Shown: positions 18,964 to 28,585 of the stretch, piece after piece
Numbering within the stretch: position 1 is the stretch's first letter
How the letters are laid out: every line of letters begins with the position of its first letter
Assembly (NCBI GenBank): GCA_903851655.1
Contig: CAINOV010000032.1
Coordinates: 1-32,662 of the forward strand
DNA: 32,662 bases
Source of the DNA: an uncultured Caulobacterales bacterium
Lineage (GTDB): Bacteria; Pseudomonadota; Alphaproteobacteria; Caulobacterales; Caulobacteraceae
Direction: 5' to 3'
Notes under the pieces: generated by a model
What the model saw: only the letters and a program-made list of their open reading frames with translations
The model's database searches: none
Told to the model about the DNA's origin: nothing
Position numbers and translations under genes: made by a program

Positions 18964-19680
18964 CTAGAGGGCGGCGGCGGCCAGGATCGGTCCGGTCCCG
19001 GCGGACTGGACCAGGACCGCGCTGGCGAGGCCGTCGCCACCCGGCGGCAGGCGCAGGCTGACCGGTCCGCCGGTCCAGGCGCCCAGCCGCGTCAGGCTGC
19101 GCACCACATGGGCGTGCGGCAGGGTGCGGCCGGAATTCTCGCCCCGGCGGACGGGAACCTCGATCACACCCGGCTCGTAGCGGACCAGCCACACGTCGGC
19201 GCCGCCGCCCCGGGGCGCGGTCCCGGCGGAAAGGCGCACGGAATCCGCCCCCGCCTCTATCCGCGGACCGGCCAGGGCGGGGCCCCGCAGCAGGGCCTCG
19301 ATCTCGCCCAGGCGCGCGCCCACCGTATCGGTGCGGCCATTGACCACCACCTGGGGCGTGAACACGTTGTCGTGGCGCAGCGCCCGGGCGTAGGCCCACT
19401 GGCGCGCGGTGTAGGCCGGGCTGGCGAAGGTGTCCTTCCAGCCCAGCTGGTCCCAGTAGGTGACGCCGAAGCTCAGCGCCAGCACATCCGCCCGGGTGGA
19501 CAGGGTGCGGATGTTGTCATTGGCCGGCGGACAGGACGAACAGCCCTGGCTGGTGAACAGCTCCACCACCGCCAGCTGCGGTCGTGCGGCGGCGAAGGCC
19601 GGGCCGCCGATGGAGAGGGCGGCCGCCGCCGCAAGGGCCATGGCGCCAGGCCAGGCGGAGGTATGTCGAGCACGGGTCAC
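18964..19680 (-). CDS. DUF1223 domain-containing exported protein (thioredoxin-like fold)
   Basis: LAVVELFTSQGCSSCPPANDNIRTLSTRADVLALSFGVTYWDQLGWKDTFASPAYTARQWAYA is characteristic of DUF1223; signal peptide-like N-terminus. GTG at 19680 preferred; ORF extends to 19725. Confidence 0.87.
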   Translation of the reverse strand: MTRARHTSAWPGAMALAAAAALSIGGPAFAAARPQLAVVELFTSQGCSSCPPANDNIRTLSTRADVLALSFGVTYWDQLGWKDTFASPAYTARQWAYARALRHDNVFTPQVVVNGRTDTVGARLGEIEALLRGPALAGPRIEAGADSVRLSAGTAPRGGGADVWLVRYEPGVIEVPVRRGENSGRTLPHAHVVRSLTRLGAWTGGPVSLRLPPGGDGLASAVLVQSAGTGPILAAAAL

Positions 19681-19734
19681 GATCGGGTCCGTCCAGGTTG
19701 CCGTGGGCCCGGTTGCGTCGCCCACTCCTCACCA

Positions 19735-19760
19735 TTCGGCCCGGGCGCCGGATCGGTTAC
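19735..19760 (-). promoter_or_regulatory. Candidate ECF-sigma promoter, GTAACC-N16-CGAA (minus strand)
   Basis: Top strand GGTTAC at 19755-19760 and TTCG at 19735-19738; read on the minus strand as GTAACC-N16-CGAA, upstream of DUF1223. Confidence 0.65.
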
Positions 19761-19841
19761 GCGGAGGGTCCGAAGATCACGAAAGCGTGATGACGCGGAG
19801 AGCGACACGCCGGGTGGCGCCGACTGGCGAACCCGGCGAAT

Positions 19842-19867
19842 GTAACCTTGCGCCAGATCCGGGCGTA
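19842..19867 (+). promoter_or_regulatory. Candidate ECF-sigma promoter, GTAACC-N16-CGTA (plus strand)
   Basis: TGTAACC at 19841-19847, CGTA at 19864-19867, spacer 16; 27 bp upstream of the sigma-factor start. Confidence 0.7.
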
Positions 19868-19893
19868 GTCTCTGCAGAGGGACGTGAGCGCCA

Positions 19894-20454
19894 TTGACCG
19901 AGACGGAGCTGAAAGCGCTGATGCTGGCGGGACTGGCCGGCGATGCGGCGTCTCACGCCCGGTTGCTGGCGGCGCTGGCCCCTCGCCTGCGCGCCTTCTT
20001 TGCACGGCGGATGGGCGGCCCAACCGCAGAGGCGGAGGATCTGGTGCAGGAGACACTTCTGGCCATTCACCTGAAGCGCGGACTCTATGACGGGTCCCAG
20101 CCCCTGACCCCGTGGGTGCAGGCCATCGCCCGCTACAAGCTGATCGACGCCTGGCGCCGCACCGGCGGCCGGCGCATGGACAGTCTGGACGAGACCGAGG
20201 AACTGCCGGCCGAGGACGCCAGCGAGGCGGCCATGGCCCGGCGGGACCTGGGCGTGCTGCTGGACCGTCTGCCGAAGCGGCAGCAGGCCCTGCTCCGTGA
20301 CGTGCGGATCGAAGGCCTGTCCATGGCCGAGGCGGCGGACCGCCACGGGATGAGCGTGGCCGCGGTGAAGGTCGGCCTGCACCGGAGCCTGAAGGCCCTG
20401 CAGGCCCTGGTGGGCCGCGGCGGGTCCTCGCCGGATGGGGAGGCGGGATCATGA
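19894..20454 (+). CDS. ECF-type RNA polymerase sigma factor (SigF-like)
   Basis: Region 2: AEAEDLVQETLLAIHLKRGLYDGSQPLTPWVQAIARYKLIDAWRR; region 4: RLPKRQQALLRDVRIEGLSMAEAADRHGMSVAAVKVGLHRSLKAL. TTG start. Confidence 0.92.
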   Translation: MTETELKALMLAGLAGDAASHARLLAALAPRLRAFFARRMGGPTAEAEDLVQETLLAIHLKRGLYDGSQPLTPWVQAIARYKLIDAWRRTGGRRMDSLDETEELPAEDASEAAMARRDLGVLLDRLPKRQQALLRDVRIEGLSMAEAADRHGMSVAAVKVGLHRSLKALQALVGRGGSSPDGEAGS

Positions 20455-21101
20455 ACACCGACGAGCTGATCGCGGTCCTGGCCGACGATGTCCGTCCGAT
20501 CCGGCCGGGCCTGGTCCAGCGCCGGCTGGCGAGCTTCACCGGCGTCGGACTGGGCGGCAGCGTGCTGTTGCTGTTCACCTGGCTGCCGCCCCGCCCGGAC
20601 CTGATGGCGGCCATGGGCGGCCTCTTCTTCTGGGAAAAGGGCCTCTACACCCTGAGCTTCGCCCTCGCCGGCGCCCTGGCGGCGGAGCGGCTGGCCCGCC
20701 CGGACGGCAAGCCGCCCGCCGCCGCCGGTCGGCTGCTGGGGCTGGTCGTGGGACTGATGGCGATCAGCGGCGTGGCGGGTCTCCTCGCCGCCGCGGGACC
20801 GGCCCAGCGCCTGGCCCTGTGGCTGGGGGACAGCTTCCAGGTCTGCAGCCTGCGGATCGTCGTCCTGTCCGTCCCCATCCTGGCCATGACCCTGGCCGCC
20901 ACGCGGAGCCTCGCCCCCACCCGCCTCCGGTCCGCCGGCGCGGCCGCGGGCCTGCTGGCCGGCGGGCTTTCGGCCACGGTCTATGCGCTGCACTGCCCGG
21001 AGAGCACCGCGGCCTTCGTGGTCACCTGGTACAGTCTCGGCATGCTGGCCTGCGGCGCCATCGGCGCGGCGCTGGGTCCCTGGGTGCTGCGCTGGCGCTG
21101 A
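20451..21101 (+). CDS. NrsF/DUF1109 family integral membrane anti-sigma factor
   Basis: About six TM segments, conserved YALHCPESTAAFVVTWYSLGM; 4-bp overlap with the sigma gene stop. Confidence 0.87.
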   Translation: MNTDELIAVLADDVRPIRPGLVQRRLASFTGVGLGGSVLLLFTWLPPRPDLMAAMGGLFFWEKGLYTLSFALAGALAAERLARPDGKPPAAAGRLLGLVVGLMAISGVAGLLAAAGPAQRLALWLGDSFQVCSLRIVVLSVPILAMTLAATRSLAPTRLRSAGAAAGLLAGGLSATVYALHCPESTAAFVVTWYSLGMLACGAIGAALGPWVLRWR

Positions 21102-21105
21102 GCCG

Positions 21106-21822
21106 TCACTCCTTGCACGGAACAATGTCTTCCGGCGCCGGAAGATGGCGCGGGTCCGGCGGATGGAACACGGCGAAATAGCCCAGCCGGCCCGGCAGGT
21201 CGGCGCGGCTGACCAGGGTGTAGCCCACCGCCTGGAACTCGCAGACCAGCAGCTTCGGCGGCGTGCCATGGGCGCCCGTGGGGCGGTCCAGCTCCTCGAC
21301 CCCCACCACGCCGCCGGGACGGATCGACGACGCCAGGTGATAGAGCAGCGCATAGGGCTGGCTGATCTCGTGGTACATGTGCACCAGGATCGCCGCATCC
21401 ACGGAGCCGCCCGGGATCATCGGATCGGCCGGGCGCCCGACGATCAGGGTGACATTGGTCAGCCGTCGGCGCTTCACCTCGTCCCCCAGCCGGCCGAGGA
21501 AGTCCGCGCTGATGTCCTCCGCATAGACCCGTCCCGTGGGTCCCAGCGCCCGGGCGAGGCGAAGGCTGTCATAACCGTCCCCTGCGCCGATGTCGGCCAC
21601 GGCCATCCCCGCCTTCAGGCGCAGACGACGGATGATCTCCTGCGTTTCCCGGTCCCGGTCCCGTTGCTCCGGATCGCCCCAGCTGGGACTGACGACGGCG
21701 GCCACCGGGCGCGACGGCGCCGGGAACTGCGGTCCGGCGGCGGGCTGAGCGGCCGCGGCGGGCGGGGCGACGGCTCCGGCGGCCAGCAGAACGACCGCAA
21801 GGCGGGTGGCGAGCCCCCTCAT
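21106..21822 (-). CDS. Class I SAM-dependent methyltransferase with N-terminal signal peptide
   Basis: MRGLATRLAVVLLAAGAVAPPAAAAQ signal-like leader; VADIGAGDGYDSLRLARALGPTGRVYAEDIS motif I. Start overlaps the stop of the upstream metalloprotease gene. Confidence 0.85.
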   Translation of the reverse strand: MRGLATRLAVVLLAAGAVAPPAAAAQPAAGPQFPAPSRPVAAVVSPSWGDPEQRDRDRETQEIIRRLRLKAGMAVADIGAGDGYDSLRLARALGPTGRVYAEDISADFLGRLGDEVKRRRLTNVTLIVGRPADPMIPGGSVDAAILVHMYHEISQPYALLYHLASSIRPGGVVGVEELDRPTGAHGTPPKLLVCEFQAVGYTLVSRADLPGRLGYFAVFHPPDPRHLPAPEDIVPCKE

Positions 21823-24398
21823 CGGCCGCCCCCCACAGGCTCGGAGAACCAGTCCGTCTCGCCCCCGCCGATGGGCATGCCCGGCGGCGGACGCAGGCCC
21901 CGGTGCGTATCCTGGGCGGCGATGACGGCGATCCCGTCCCGCCCCTGGGCGAGGATCAGGCCCGAATAGTAGCGCGCCAGGGCCAGGTCCGCGGGATCGG
22001 CGGGCGTCGCCGTCTGCAGGCGCCGGGCGAGGCCCTCCAGACCGCCCCGCACCGCCGCCGCCGCGCCGGGATCAAGCTTCGGGTCCTGCAGGGCGGCGGC
22101 CAGCCGGATCAGGGTCCGGGCCTGGATCCTTCGGCGCAGCTCCGCCGCGTGCGGAGACGCCGCCCCCTTGCCCGCCGGCGCGCGGAACACCGCGTCCAGG
22201 GTCGCGGCCACCAGTTCGGCGGGACCCAGCTGCTGGGGATCGCGGCCCGCCTGTCCTTCGACCCGATTCAGCCGTTCGGTGTTGAACAGATCGCCGATGG
22301 CCAGGTCCACGGCGGCGTCGGCGGCGGTTCCCAGATCGAAGCCGTGGGCGTCGGGGTCGCCGAACACCTCGATGTCGAAGGCCCGGTCCGTCGGGCTGTC
22401 GCGCCCCTGGGAGAGCAGGTCCAGCAGCGGGTCCGGCAGGTCCAGCGCCGCCGGATCCACCGTCCCCAGCACGGCCTCCAGCCCCCGGCGCTGATTGGCG
22501 GCGGGGATCACCCGGGATGCCTCCCGCGGGTCGCCCTTCACCGCATAGGTGAAGTCGATCCCGCCCACCAGCTTGGCCGCGGCGTCCACCTCATACCGAT
22601 GGAACAGATAGATGGGGACCAGCACCCGGCGCAGGTCCGAGACCGGCGCCCCATCGGGCAGGTTGCGCACGCCGAAGCCCTGCAGGGCGATGCGGCGCAC
22701 CTCCATCGCGTGGGCGAGGCCCGCCACCGGATCGGCGCCGTCGTCCCACAGGGCGCCCGCGGGGTTGGCGGCGCCCGTGGGGCGGGCGTCGTCGTCGCTG
22801 ACATAGCGCTGACCGTGGGCGTAGCCGTCGGCGACGATGGCGTCGAGCTGGCCGCGGCCCTCGGCCCCGTCGGCCACGGGGGTGTAGAGCCATTTGACGG
22901 CGAACCGGTCCCAGCTGCCGATCCCCGCCTTGTAGGCGTCGGACAGGTCGAGGCGGCCCTCGCGGATCGTCACCCGCGGGCCGGGATAGTCCATGACCGA
23001 GGCCCGGTCGTCATAGGTGGATCCGGCGAAATTGTGGGCGAGGCCGAGGGCGTGGCCGGTCTCGTGCACCGCCAGCTGGCGGATCCGCGCCAGACCGACC
23101 TGCACCGGATCATTGGCCCCGCCCTTGCCCGTCTGGTCGGCGCCCATCAGCCCCTCGAAGATCATCCGGTCCTGGCGGATGCGCAGGGACCCCAGCAGCA
23201 CCGAGCCCTTCAGGATCTCTCCGGTCCGGGGATCCGCCACGGTCGCGCCGTAGGACCAGCCCCGGGTCTGGCGGTGGACCCAGTTGATCATGTTGTAGCG
23301 CACGTCCATGGGGTCGGCGCCCTCCGGCAGCACCTCGACCTTGAAGGCGTCGATGAAGCCGGCGGCGTCGAACGCGTCCGCCCACCACCGCGCCCCCTGA
23401 GCCAGGGCCGAGCGCACCGGCTCCGGCGCGGCGCGGTCCACATAGAAGACGATGGGTTTCTTCACCGGCGAGCGCGGGGCGCCGGGATCGATCTTTTCCA
23501 GCCGGAACCGGTGGGCCAGGACCTTGACCGTCCCGTCCTCCAGCGGCGTGCCGTAGTCGGCGACGAGATCGCTGATCGAGCCGGTGCGCGGGTCTGCGAG
23601 GCGGGGCTGGAACCCCGGCGGCGGCAGGCGGATCAGGGACTGGTGCTCGACCACCGTGACGCTGCGGGGGTCCGGGGCGATCCCGCGGACCTCGGGGCCC
23701 GGCTCGTCGCTGGCGAAGGTCAGGTGCGCGTCGAACTCCAGATTGTCGGGAAAGGCGCGGGTCTCGGCCACGTCCGGATAGCTGAGATCGGCGGCCAGCC
23801 GCCAGCCGCCCTGCCGCGCCTCGCGCAGGGCGGGGACGATCCCGAACGCATCCCGGGTCAGGAAGCCGGACAGGTCCGCCAGCACCTCTCCGTCGGGCGA
23901 CTCCGCCAGGACGTCCGTGGACCAGACCGTGGACGGCGGAAAGGATTCCCGCACCGCCTTCACCTCGTCCGGCTGGTTGTCGCCGGCGCGAAATCCGGAG
24001 TTCTGCAACTCGGCCATGACCTTGCGGCCGGCCCGGCGAAACACCAGGATCGAGGTCTGGGACGGTCCGGCCCGGTCCACCCCCACCGGCGTCGAGCCGA
24101 GACCCGAACGCATCGCCGCAAAATACACATAGGTCCCGAGGGTCCCGTCCGGCGCCGGGCGCAGGGCGATCAGCACCCGGCCGCCCCGGGCGTCGAGATA
24201 GACCGGGGCCAGACCGTCCACCCGACGGAAGTCCTTCACCGCGTCCGCATAGCCCGTCGCCGGACCGGGCTTGCCCGGCGCCGCCATGGCGGCGGAGGCC
24301 GTCAGGACCGTCGCCGCGGCGACGACGCAACCGCGCCATACGTATTCCTGTCGCCGCCCCACGGACGCTCTCCTCTGACCCACCGACGAAAGACGCAA
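21819..24398 (-). CDS. Zinc-dependent metalloprotease (DUF5117-like, metzincin-type HExxHxxGxxH), exported
   Basis: HETGHALGLAHNF zinc site with downstream SVMDYPGPRV Met-turn-like motif; N-terminal hydrophobic leader CVVAAATVLTASAAMAAP. Exact start uncertain. Confidence 0.88.
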   Translation of the reverse strand: MRLSSVGQRRASVGRRQEYVWRGCVVAAATVLTASAAMAAPGKPGPATGYADAVKDFRRVDGLAPVYLDARGGRVLIALRPAPDGTLGTYVYFAAMRSGLGSTPVGVDRAGPSQTSILVFRRAGRKVMAELQNSGFRAGDNQPDEVKAVRESFPPSTVWSTDVLAESPDGEVLADLSGFLTRDAFGIVPALREARQGGWRLAADLSYPDVAETRAFPDNLEFDAHLTFASDEPGPEVRGIAPDPRSVTVVEHQSLIRLPPPGFQPRLADPRTGSISDLVADYGTPLEDGTVKVLAHRFRLEKIDPGAPRSPVKKPIVFYVDRAAPEPVRSALAQGARWWADAFDAAGFIDAFKVEVLPEGADPMDVRYNMINWVHRQTRGWSYGATVADPRTGEILKGSVLLGSLRIRQDRMIFEGLMGADQTGKGGANDPVQVGLARIRQLAVHETGHALGLAHNFAGSTYDDRASVMDYPGPRVTIREGRLDLSDAYKAGIGSWDRFAVKWLYTPVADGAEGRGQLDAIVADGYAHGQRYVSDDDARPTGAANPAGALWDDGADPVAGLAHAMEVRRIALQGFGVRNLPDGAPVSDLRRVLVPIYLFHRYEVDAAAKLVGGIDFTYAVKGDPREASRVIPAANQRRGLEAVLGTVDPAALDLPDPLLDLLSQGRDSPTDRAFDIEVFGDPDAHGFDLGTAADAAVDLAIGDLFNTERLNRVEGQAGRDPQQLGPAELVAATLDAVFRAPAGKGAASPHAAELRRRIQARTLIRLAAALQDPKLDPGAAAAVRGGLEGLARRLQTATPADPADLALARYYSGLILAQGRDGIAVIAAQDTHRGLRPPPGMPIGGGETDWFSEPVGGGR

Positions 24399-24581
24399 TG
24401 AGAGAGGCAGTTACCAGACCTGTCCAGTCCCCAACCGCCCCGGCGCGCGTGGTTTCCGCAGCGTTCTTCGCCTGTTCAAACCGGTCGCAAACGCCTAATG
24501 AACCGGAGGTCTCGCCTGGGCGGTCCGGCGCGTGCGACGCGGCGGTCGCCCCCACACTTTCCAGACGCCTTCGGAGGCTGA

Positions 24582-26018
24582 ATGAAAATCGTCATCGTCG
24601 GCGGAACGGGCGACCTCTCGCGCCGCATGCTGCTGCCCGCCCTCTATTTCCTCGACGCGGACGGCCTGCTCGGTCCGGACGTGGAAGTGATCGGCCTGTC
24701 CCGCCAGTCGCTGGACCAGGCCGGTTTCCGCGACATGGCGCTGGCGGCGGTCAGGGAGCGCGCCGGCGCGGACTATGACGCTGCGGTGGCGGCGCGGTTC
24801 GCGGACCGCATCGACTACATCCCCGCCGACCTGTCGAATGCGGCGGGCGCGCAGACGCTGAAGGCCCGCATCGGCGATGCGGAGACCATCTTCTACCTGT
24901 CGGTGTCCCCCAGCCTGTTCGACGGCATCTGCCTCTCCCTGAAGGCGGCCGGCCTGACCGCGGCGCCCAACCGGATCGTGCTGGAAAAGCCCATCGGCCG
25001 GGACGGTCCGTCCAGCGGCGCCATCAACGGGGCGGTGGCCAACGCCTTCTCCGAGGACCGGACCTACCGGATCGACCACTATCTGGGCAAGGAGACCGTC
25101 CAGAACCTGATCGCCCTGCGCTTCGGCAATGCGCTGTTCGAGCCCCTGTGGACCGGACGCTCCATCGACCATGTGCAGATCACCGTGGCCGAGACCGAAG
25201 GCGTCGGCGACCGCTGGCCCTATTACAACGATTACGGCGCCCTGCGGGACATGCTGCAGAACCACATGCTGCAGCTCCTGTGCCTGGTGGCCATGGAGCC
25301 GCCGGCCAGCCTCGATCCCGACAGCGTGCGCAACGAGAAGGTGAAGATCCTGCGCTCGCTCCGGCCCATCGGGGCGGGGGAGATCGGCCAGCTGAGCGTC
25401 CGCGGACAGTACCGGGCCGGGGTGGCGGCGGGCAAGGCCACCGGCTCCTATGTGGAGGAGTGCGGCCAGCCCACGGACACGGAGACCTATGTGGCCCTGT
25501 GCGCCCATATCGACAACTGGCGCTGGGCGGGGGTGCCGTTCCTGATGCGCACGGGCAAGCGCATGGCGGAAAAGCGCACCCAGATCGTCATCCAGTTCAA
25601 GCCGGTGCCGCACTCGATCTTTCCCGGCGCCGGCGGGGCCGACGTGCTGGCCAACAAGCTGGTCATCGACCTGCAGCCGGACGAGGATATCAGCCTGCTG
25701 CTGATGAACAAGACGCCCGGCCTGGACCGGGACGGGTTCCGTCTGTCCCCCCTGCCCCTCAGCCTCAGCCTGGCCACGGCCTTCGGCGGCGGTCGTCGGC
25801 GGATCGCCTATGAGCGCCTGCTGATGGACGTGATCCACAACAACTCCACCCTGTTCGTCCGCCGGGACGAGGTGGAGGCGTCCTGGGCCTGGATCGACGG
25901 CGTCCGCGCCGCCTGGGCCGAGGCCGGGGTCACCTGCCGCCCCTATGACGCGGGCGGCTGGGGGCCGGTGGCGGCCTACAACATGATCGCCCAGCTGGGC
26001 CGCAGCTGGAATGAGTAG
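24582..26018 (+). CDS. zwf: Glucose-6-phosphate 1-dehydrogenase
   Basis: GGTGDLSRRMLLPALY, RIVLEKPIGRDGPSS, YRIDHYLGKETVQNLIALRFGNALFEPLW, DYGALRDMLQNHMLQLLCLVAMEPP. Confidence 0.97.
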   Translation: MKIVIVGGTGDLSRRMLLPALYFLDADGLLGPDVEVIGLSRQSLDQAGFRDMALAAVRERAGADYDAAVAARFADRIDYIPADLSNAAGAQTLKARIGDAETIFYLSVSPSLFDGICLSLKAAGLTAAPNRIVLEKPIGRDGPSSGAINGAVANAFSEDRTYRIDHYLGKETVQNLIALRFGNALFEPLWTGRSIDHVQITVAETEGVGDRWPYYNDYGALRDMLQNHMLQLLCLVAMEPPASLDPDSVRNEKVKILRSLRPIGAGEIGQLSVRGQYRAGVAAGKATGSYVEECGQPTDTETYVALCAHIDNWRWAGVPFLMRTGKRMAEKRTQIVIQFKPVPHSIFPGAGGADVLANKLVIDLQPDEDISLLLMNKTPGLDRDGFRLSPLPLSLSLATAFGGGRRRIAYERLLMDVIHNNSTLFVRRDEVEASWAWIDGVRAAWAEAGVTCRPYDAGGWGPVAAYNMIAQLGRSWNE

Positions 26019-26748
26019 CGCACCCGGCGCCGACGGCCCGGACTGGAACGGGCGGCCGGCGGCCTTCGCCGATCCCGACGCCCTGGCCCGGGCCTGCGCC
26101 GCGCGGATCGCCGACGATCTGCGGTCGGCCCTCCGGGATCGGGGCGCCGCCACCCTGCTGCTGGCCGGCGGGTCCACCCCGGCCCCGATGTTCCGCCGGC
26201 TGGCCCAGGCGGATCTGGACTGGTCTCGGGTGATCATCGGCCAGGTGGACGAACGGTTCGTGTCCCCGGACTCCCCCCTGAGCAACGGCCGCATGATCCG
26301 CGAGACCCTTTTCACAGGCCGCGCCGCCTGCGCCCGCTTCGTTCCTCTCTGGAGCGACGCCGCCGACCTCGCCGCCGCCGCCGACGCCGCCGATGCGGTC
26401 ATGTCCGCCCTGCCCCACCCCTGGGACGTGGTTCTGCTGGGCATGGGCGACGACGGTCACTTCGCCTCCCTGTTTCCCGGCAGCCCGCAGCTGGCCGAAG
26501 GGCTGTCGCACGCCACGGACCGGCTGTGCATCGCTGTCCCGCCCCATGCGCCGGCGCCCAAGGAGCCCCGCCTGAGCCTGACGCTCCGCGCGCTGCTGAG
26601 CGCCCGCCATATTCTCCTCATGATCCGGGGCGAGAAGAAGCGCGTGGTGATCGAGGCCGCTCACGCCGGCAACACCGCCCTGCCGATCCACGCTGTTCTG
26701 GCGCAGACCCGGACGCCCGTCAGCACCCTTTGGTCGCCGGAGACCTGA
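26011..26748 (+). CDS. pgl: 6-phosphogluconolactonase
   Basis: [70 protein letters not shown]. 8-bp overlap with zwf. Confidence 0.95.
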   Translation: MSSAPGADGPDWNGRPAAFADPDALARACAARIADDLRSALRDRGAATLLLAGGSTPAPMFRRLAQADLDWSRVIIGQVDERFVSPDSPLSNGRMIRETLFTGRAACARFVPLWSDAADLAAAADAADAVMSALPHPWDVVLLGMGDDGHFASLFPGSPQLAEGLSHATDRLCIAVPPHAPAPKEPRLSLTLRALLSARHILLMIRGEKKRVVIEAAHAGNTALPIHAVLAQTRTPVSTLWSPET

Positions 26749-26752
26749 CCCC

Positions 26753-28579
26753 ATGACATCCGCCCCCCTGAACCCCGTCGTCGCCGAAGTCACCGCGCGG
26801 ATCATCCGCCGGTCCCGCGACAGCCGCGCCGCCTATCTCGACCAGATCACCGGGGCGGGGGACGCCGGAGCGCCCCGGGGCAAGCTGTCCTGCGCCAACT
26901 TCGCCCACGCCTTCGCCGCCAGCTCGCCCGCCGACAAGCTGCGGGCCCTGGACGCCCGGACGGTGAACATCGGCATCGTCACGGCCTATAACGACATGCT
27001 CTCGGCCCACCAGCCCTACGAGACCTATCCCCAGGCCATCCGCGACGCCGCCCGGGAGATCGGCGCCACCGCCCAGGTGGCCGGCGGCGTGCCGGCCATG
27101 TGCGACGGGGTCACCCAGGGCCGGCCGGGGATGGAGCTGTCCCTGTTCTCCCGGGACGTGATCGCCATGTCCACGGGCATCGCCCTGACCCACGACGCCT
27201 TCGACGCCGCCCTGATGCTGGGCATCTGCGACAAGATCGTGCCGGGCCTGGTCATCGGCGCCCTGAGCTTCGGCCACCTGCCGGTGATCTTCCTGCCCGC
27301 GGGGCCCATGACCTCGGGCATCTCCAACGCCGAGAAGGCCCGGACCCGCAATCTCTACGCCGAGGGCAAGGTGGGCCGCGACGCCCTGCTGGCCTCGGAA
27401 ATGGCGGCCTATCACGGGCCGGGCACCTGCACCTTCTACGGCACCGCCAACTCCAACCAGATGATGATGGAGATGATGGGGCTACACCTGCCGGGCGCCG
27501 CCTTCGTCACCCCCGGCACGCCGCTCCGCGACGCGCTGACCCGGGCGGCGACCCAGTCGGTGGCGGAGCTGGCCCGCAGCCGCCAGACCTACACGCCTGT
27601 GGGCCGGGTGGTGGACGAAAAGGCCATCGTCAATGCGGCGGCGGGCTTGCTGGCCACCGGCGGCTCGACCAACCACACCCTGCACCTGGTGGCCATGGCC
27701 CGGGCCGCGGGGGTGCAGTTCACCTGGGACGACTTCGACCAGCTGTCCTCGGTCACGCCCCTGATCGCCAAGGTCTATCCCAACGGGTCGGAGGATGTGA
27801 ACGCCTTCCACGCCGCCGGCGGCATGGGCTTCGTCATCCGCGAGCTGCTGGGCGCGGGCCTTGCCCATGACGACGTGATCACCGTCGCGGGACTGGGCCT
27901 GCATCGTTATGCGCAGGAGCCCTGGCTGGACGAGGGCCGCCTCGCCTGGCGGGACAGCCCGGCGCAGAGCCTGAACCCGGACATCCTGCGCCCGGCGTCG
28001 GACCCCTTCGACCCCCACGGGGGCCTGCGCCTGCTCAGCGGCAATCTGGGCCGGGCCATCGCCAAGGTGTCGGCGGTGAAGCCCGACCAGCGGATCGTCG
28101 AGGCGCCCTGCGTGGTGTTCGACGACCAGGACGCCCTGACCGCGGCCTTCCAGCGGGGGGAGCTGAACCGCGACCTGGTGGCCGTCGTGCGCTTCCAGGG
28201 CCCCCGGGCCAACGGCATGCCGGAACTGCACAATCTCAGCCCCGCCCTGGGCGTGCTGATGGAGCGCGGGTTTCAGGTGGCGCTGGTCACCGACGGGCGG
28301 ATGTCCGGCGCCTCGGGCAAGGTCCCGGCGGCGCTGCACGTGACGCCGGAGGCCCTGGACGGCGGCGCCCTCGCCTATCTGCAGACCGGCGACGTGGTCC
28401 GGCTGGACGCGGTGGCGGGCGTGCTGGAGGTCAAGGTCGACCCTGCCGTGCTGGCCGCCCGCCCCGCCGCGCGCCCGCCGGAATCCCGGCCCGGCTTCGG
28501 TCGGGAGATGTTCGCCCACATGCGGGCCGCGGTGGGTCCTGCGGATCAGGGCGCCTCGTCCCTCTACGCCCCCCTCTAG
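26753..28579 (+). CDS. edd: Phosphogluconate dehydratase
   Basis: IlvD/Edd family: [83 protein letters not shown]; third gene of zwf-pgl-edd. Confidence 0.97.
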   Translation: MTSAPLNPVVAEVTARIIRRSRDSRAAYLDQITGAGDAGAPRGKLSCANFAHAFAASSPADKLRALDARTVNIGIVTAYNDMLSAHQPYETYPQAIRDAAREIGATAQVAGGVPAMCDGVTQGRPGMELSLFSRDVIAMSTGIALTHDAFDAALMLGICDKIVPGLVIGALSFGHLPVIFLPAGPMTSGISNAEKARTRNLYAEGKVGRDALLASEMAAYHGPGTCTFYGTANSNQMMMEMMGLHLPGAAFVTPGTPLRDALTRAATQSVAELARSRQTYTPVGRVVDEKAIVNAAAGLLATGGSTNHTLHLVAMARAAGVQFTWDDFDQLSSVTPLIAKVYPNGSEDVNAFHAAGGMGFVIRELLGAGLAHDDVITVAGLGLHRYAQEPWLDEGRLAWRDSPAQSLNPDILRPASDPFDPHGGLRLLSGNLGRAIAKVSAVKPDQRIVEAPCVVFDDQDALTAAFQRGELNRDLVAVVRFQGPRANGMPELHNLSPALGVLMERGFQVALVTDGRMSGASGKVPAALHVTPEALDGGALAYLQTGDVVRLDAVAGVLEVKVDPAVLAARPAARPPESRPGFGREMFAHMRAAVGPADQGASSLYAPL

Positions 28580-28585
28580 CCGGGC

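Noticed and set aside
21903-24401. 832-aa plus ORF
   Set aside because: Antisense to the metalloprotease with HExxHxxGxxH; no domain of its own.
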